Shown piece by piece: positions 9,937 to 13,100 of a DNA stretch of 13,100 nucleotides. The stretch spans positions 1 to 13,100 of the forward strand of contig JANQBS010000581.1 in NCBI GenBank assembly GCA_033085395.1, read 5' to 3'. Both the position numbers and the translations under genes were made by a program. The notes beneath the pieces were generated by a model. It was not told the DNA's origin. It was given only the letters and a program-made list of their open reading frames with translations, and searched no databases. This stretch comes from Xanthoparmelia taractica. Taxonomy: Eukaryota > Ascomycota > Lecanoromycetes > Lecanorales > Parmeliaceae. The first letter of the stretch is position 1, and the number at the start of each line of letters is the position of its first letter.

Positions 9937-10440
9937 AAAGCGTCAAAGCAGTTCAATTTATGTGCTATGCTAGAGGGGTGGCAAAACATGAACGAAGAAT
10001 GATCTGGGTACAAAGCCACAAGGTCAGAATTGGAGCAACCGGCGCTGAGAGTTGTTGTTGTGTTGGGACAAGCTCTGATATATGCACTCTCCATTAGAGC
10101 GGTGCTAGATGGCGCTTTTTAGGAGGGCCTGAATTCTGCCGGAAGATTCCTATGCTATGCTCTTGACGCAGCCTCAAAGGCGGACGTTTCTGCAGTCTTT
10201 CTGTACAATATTGTAAGGCTAGTGAGGCAAGCTGCTAGGACAAAGGGCGCGTTCCATGGGCAAGGAAGCCTGAACTACTGGCTCACCGGCTTGTTAAGCA
10301 CTGATGTACCTCTGTACTGACCTGTTTGGACTTATTTGTTCGGGTTGTGCCTCAGGTCACCCTGACCTGCCGAGCCGACTTTGCAGGTGAATTTCGTAAT
10401 AAGGGGAAGTACGGCGGACGAGGGCTAACACTCCGACATA
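9937..10440. other. Downstream flank of lipin; no gene seen
   Basis: About 500 bp of ordinary-composition DNA separates the lipin stop from the right RIP block. It should contain the lipin 3' UTR. No further coding region is convincing on either strand. The last about 100 bp (10330-10440) is the most GC-rich part and carries the inverted repeat listed separately; it might be the unmutated end of a repeat, but this could not be shown. Confidence 0.5.
10353..10369. repeat. Perfect 7-bp inverted repeat with CCC loop
   Basis: CAGGTCA-CCC-TGACCTG is a perfect 7-bp inverted repeat with a 3-nt spacer, in a GC-rich patch just before the compositional border. Further CAGGT/ACCTG-like words lie nearby (for example GCAGGTG at about 10383). 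Subterminal repeats of this type occur in some fungal hAT-like transposons, but no transposon terminus was identified here. Confidence 0.4.
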
Positions 10441-10453
10441 ATTATTTTTCCAA

Positions 10454-10530
10454 CTTTTTTTTTTCTTTTTCTCTTCTTCTTCTACTTCTTATTTTATTTA
10501 TTTATCTATCTATCTATTCTTTCTACTCTA
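10454..10530 (+). repeat. Pyrimidine-rich low-complexity tract with TTTA/TCTA microsatellite
   Basis: The stretch is almost purely T and C up to about 10490 (a T10 run, then CT and CTT groups), then becomes TTTA and TCTA repeats (about 10493-10517). It sits at the boundary between the gene island and the AT-rich block. It may be simple sequence at the edge of an element; no function is proposed. Confidence 0.6.
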
Positions 10531-10740
10531 AAGAATATATATATAGTATATCTATCGATTTCTTAAGAAAAGACTTAAATAACGTTAAAGATAAGATTCT
10601 TAATTAATTTTATATATGAAAATAAAAATAATCGAAGATCGTTAATTAACTAGCTAATAATTATAATATTAAGATTAATATTTATATACTATAACGTTAT
10701 GTAATAAATTAAAATACTTTATAATAAGATTATATAATAG

Positions 10741-11040
10741 ATATTAAGAATTTATAAAAACGAATATACTTTTTATTCTATAGATAAGAAGTTTCGAATA
10801 AAGAAATACTTAAGATATTATAGAAGAAAGACTTTATATTTATCTCTAGAGATCTTATACGAATTAGAAAAAAGCTTAAATTTAAACGTTTAAATCTAAG
10901 TTTAAAGATAATATATATAGATAAAGTTATACGAAGACTAATTAAGAAAGAACTTAAAAAGAATATAATTTAAAACTACGAATAAGAATTATTAGTAAAG
11001 TATTTTTAAAAGCTTAAATATTTAGTAAAGAGATACTCTT
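10741..11040 (+). pseudogene. Possible RIP-inactivated transposase relic
   Basis: On the plus strand, 10741-10890 is open for 50 codons in DNA where stops are otherwise dense. The same frame continues to about 11040 with many TAA/TAG stops, between which the sequence stays basic and helix-like (for example YELEKSLNLNV and LRKNLKRI). The style recalls the N-terminal helix-turn-helix part of a Tc1/mariner-type transposase, but no diagnostic residue is visible. Because TG is almost absent here, the lack of TGA stops is no extra evidence. It could be chance. Confidence 0.25.
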
Positions 11041-11099
11041 CGTACGATTCTCTCTTTCCTTATATACTTAATTATCTTAGGTATCGTCTTTTTACTTAG

Positions 11100-11430
11100 T
11101 ATCATACGCTTATTTCTAACGCTATTAATCGACGACTTCATGACGTAGAGCGCAAAAGAGGCGAATTGTTAGGAATAGGGCCTTAGTTTCCAAACGAGAG
11201 AATCGTGAATTACTTAATTGTTAGGCCTAGCGCTACATGCGTCTTGGCGCCGACTACTCATGAGTTTAGAGTTCATTGCGAGGTCATAGCGGGGTTTATG
11301 GCCTAAGGTCTTAGCGGGGTCTTGGCGATTATATATCGTCTTCGTATACTCTAGAGTTTTTGTGTTTCTTAGAGATTAGTTCTATTAGAACTTAGTATTT
11401 AATAAAGAAATTATTATCGTATTAATTATA
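11100..11430 (+). mobile_element. Less-mutated patch, probable LTR of a retrotransposon
   Basis: Within RIP-degraded DNA, 11100-11370 keeps CA, TG, CC and GG and is clearly GC-richer. AATTGTTAGG occurs twice (11164-11173 and 11216-11225), and TGTTAGG is a plausible 5' end of an LTR. Further right the sequence becomes T-rich (GTTTTTGTGTTTCTTAG at about 11356-11372) and then AATAAAG at 11401-11407, as at the polyadenylation end of an LTR. The 3' limit (about 11430) and any primer-binding site are not secure because sequence beyond 11400 is heavily mutated. A second LTR is not in the window, so a solo LTR or a truncated element are equally possible. Confidence 0.35.
11281..11329. repeat. Two tandem copies of a 24-25 bp unit
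   Basis: Units at 11281-11305 and 11306-11329 share AGGTC(A/T)TAGCGGGGT and a similar second half. They lie in the GC-richer LTR-like patch, where short tandem units in a regulatory (U3-like) part would not be unusual. Confidence 0.55.
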
Positions 11431-11945
11431 CGTCTCTTATATTAATTAGATCGCTTATTAAGCGTTAATAAATTAAATTTTTATAATTTTAATCTCTCTA
11501 TCTTTCGAAGAAAGATATTTATTATTAATATAATATCGAACTTTTCGCTAAATCGAAATAAGTATACTTTAAAGCGATATAACTTCGATATTAATTTTTA
11601 AGAATTTATTTTAAAGAATTAAGCGACTTTAAAAAAATATCTTAAGAATATTAAAATAGAGAATTATTATTAAAAATTAAAACGCGAGTTAATTAAATTA
11701 CGAGCACGTAATAACGTATTACGTAATTCGAATTTTTCTATAATTCTTATCGAAGTTATAGCGATTTATTTATTATTTTATCTTTAATAAATATTTAAAT
11801 TAAAGCGAAAATATTTTATCTCGAAAAAATATATTCTTATAAAATAATAATAAAGAGAAATATTTACGCTAATTTCGCGAAGTCGAAATTCGATTTTTAA
11901 TAAGTCTTAAGTATTTTATTATTAATTAAGCTAAGATTATCTATT

Positions 11946-11955
11946 ATATATAATT
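11946..11955. repeat. Target-site duplication, left copy
   Basis: ATATATAATT directly abuts the left end of the 273-bp TIR element and is repeated exactly at its right end (12229-12238). Confidence 0.6.
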
Positions 11956-12228
11956 ACGGGTCGGAAAGGTGTGGTATCTATTGAATATAGTCGTTTTCAA
12001 CTTTTTTTCAACTTTTTTTAAAAAATTATATCTTTTTAATCTATTTATAGAATTTTATAATTATATAAGCGTTCGCTTAAGCATTTTACGTATTTTTAGA
12101 ATATAAAAAATATTACGTAATATATTTATTAAAAATCCAATGAAAGTATAAGATATCTTATACCTTTCGATATGATATTCGAAAAACTAGTTCTATATCA
12201 TCAAATATATCACATCTTTCCGACCCGT
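11956..12228 (+). mobile_element. 273-bp TIR element (MITE-like), complete copy
   Basis: The ends are terminal inverted repeats of about 22 bp starting ACGGGTCGGAAAG, matching at 20 of 22 positions; the two mismatches are G/A. The element is flanked by a 10-bp direct repeat. It has no coding capacity. A duplication of 9-11 bp is typical of Mutator-like elements, so it may be a non-autonomous MULE derivative; hAT elements make 8 bp. It retains CA and TG at several sites (for example CCAATGAAAG at about 12137-12146 and ATCATCAAATATATCACATC near the right end), unlike the DNA around it. A second inverted copy begins the window. A perfect 18-bp palindrome lies in the right half. Confidence 0.72.
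12146..12163. repeat. 18-bp perfect palindrome inside the TIR element
   Basis: GTATAAGATATCTTATAC reads the same on both strands. It is bordered by GAAA on the left and CCTTTC on the right, so the symmetry extends by several more bases with a one-base offset. It could form a cruciform or hairpin; a binding-site role is speculative. Confidence 0.6.
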
Positions 12229-12238
12229 ATATATAATT
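12229..12238. repeat. Target-site duplication, right copy
   Basis: ATATATAATT follows the right terminus CGACCCGT immediately and equals the sequence before the left terminus. In AT-rich DNA a 10-bp match can occur by chance, but it abuts both termini exactly. Confidence 0.6.
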
Positions 12239-13100
12239 CTTAGAAAATAATTTTAATACGTAGTAATATAGATACTTTTAAGTCTATAAATTAAATAAAA
12301 TTATTTTTATTTAACTTAATTATAAATTTAATAAATTATTATTTATTTATTTATAAAAAGTAAAAAGCGACGAAATAACGATAAGATTAAAAGATCTTAG
12401 TTTTTAAGATTTATCTAAAAAAGTTAAAAACTTATTTATTCTTATTCGCGAAGAAATATTAAGCGAATTTTTTCTTAATTAAATTATAATCTAAGTTAAA
12501 GAATAAGATTTTTAATATTAATAATATATTTAAATAAAGAGAAGAAATTCTTATTATAATAATTATATCAAAAACGATTTTAAAGCGCGCGCGCCTTAAT
12601 AATAATAATTTTAATTCGAAGTAATTAAAAATATTTAATAAAGATAAATCTCTAAAGCTCGAATTTCGAAATCTAATACGACTTTAAAAGATAGCGCTAA
12701 ATCTACGCGTATTTAAAAAAGAAATAAGAAATATAAGACTAAGATCGCTAATTATAATCTTAAAATATTTAATATTTATTAATACTATTAAAATTAGATT
12801 ATTTAAAATTAAATTATTTCGATAAGAATAAATCGATTATTATCGTTATAGCGATATTAATAAAAAATAAATTAATTTTATAAGCGTCTTTAAAGCGAAA
12901 TAAGAAAAACGAATAATAGAGATAATTTCTTTTATTATTATAAAAAGATAAATTAAGCTATAAAATAATTAAAGATAACTTATTATTTTACTTAATTATA
13001 AGACGTATATTAATTTAATTACGTAAAAGTTCGTAATTTAATAAAATCTTTAATTATATATTATTATTTTATTATAAACGAAAGCGCTTAGCGAGTAAGA

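Larger units (their letters stand above)
10531..13100. repeat. AT-rich, RIP-mutated repeat block (right)
   Basis: Composition and dinucleotide bias match the left block: CA, TG, CC and GG are nearly absent, CG, CT and AG persist, and stop codons fill all frames. It is mosaic: a possible transposase relic (10741-11040), a less-mutated LTR-like patch (11100-11430), and a small TIR element (11956-12228) inserted into mutated sequence. The stretches 11430-11945 and 12239-13100 resemble each other in style and could be the two sides of one decayed element split by that insertion, for example the internal region of an LTR retrotransposon. No family can be named from them. Confidence 0.82.

Noticed and set aside
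10326..10607. Plus-strand 93-codon frame with a hydrophobic stretch
   Set aside because: It starts at a TTG, and the hydrophobic part is simply translation of the pyrimidine-rich low-complexity tract.
10880..10895. 16-bp palindrome ATTTAAACGTTTAAAT
   Set aside because: Palindromes of A/T with one CG are expected by chance in DNA of this composition, and nothing else supports a site.
1..12036. Inverted 81-bp matches considered as the termini of one large transposon carrying the two genes
   Set aside because: The conserved termini of both copies point inward and the right copy is complete with its own second terminus and duplication, so they are two separate small insertions.
1..13100. Search for tRNA, rRNA, CRISPR array, bacterial-type operons
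   Set aside because: No cloverleaf with tRNA promoter boxes, no rRNA-like stretch and no regularly spaced repeats were seen; spliced genes and RIP indicate a fungal nucleus.

Overview
The window looks like nuclear DNA of a filamentous ascomycete (Pezizomycotina). Two ordinary protein genes sit in a GC-balanced island of about 7.1 kb (roughly 3335-10440). The island lies between two very AT-rich blocks (82-3335 and 10440-13100) that carry an extreme repeat-induced point mutation (RIP) signature. The genes have short introns (49-63 nt) with GT..AG ends. The species cannot be named from this window; any RIP-active ascomycete with AT-isochores would fit.

The island holds a divergent gene pair. 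On the minus strand (7173 to 3509, three exons, 1179 aa) is a membrane-anchored protein with a fibronectin type III domain, a long coiled coil and a Ser-rich tail. On the plus strand (7441 to 9936, five exons, 758 aa) is lipin, the Mg2+-dependent phosphatidate phosphatase (Pah1/Smp2/Ned1 family), with its N-LIP domain, DIDGT catalytic motif and acidic tail. The start codons are 267 bp apart, so promoter and leader elements of both genes must share 7174-7440, which also holds a possible 38-codon upstream ORF for lipin. No joint role for the two proteins can be shown from sequence; both would act at membranes.

The flanking blocks are graveyards of mutated repeats. Across about 430-1650 no CA or TG dinucleotide is visible, and almost no CC/GG, while CG and CT/AG persist. 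Inside the right block are a less-damaged GC-richer patch that looks like an LTR (11100-11430), a possible transposase relic (10741-11040), and a 273-bp element (11956-12228) with terminal inverted repeats and a perfect 10-bp target-site duplication. The window begins inside a second, inverted copy of that element (1-81; 76 of 81 positions identical to the first). This small TIR element, apparently spared by RIP in heavily mutated surroundings, is the most distinctive undescribed feature found. No tRNA, rRNA, CRISPR array or further intact gene was found.
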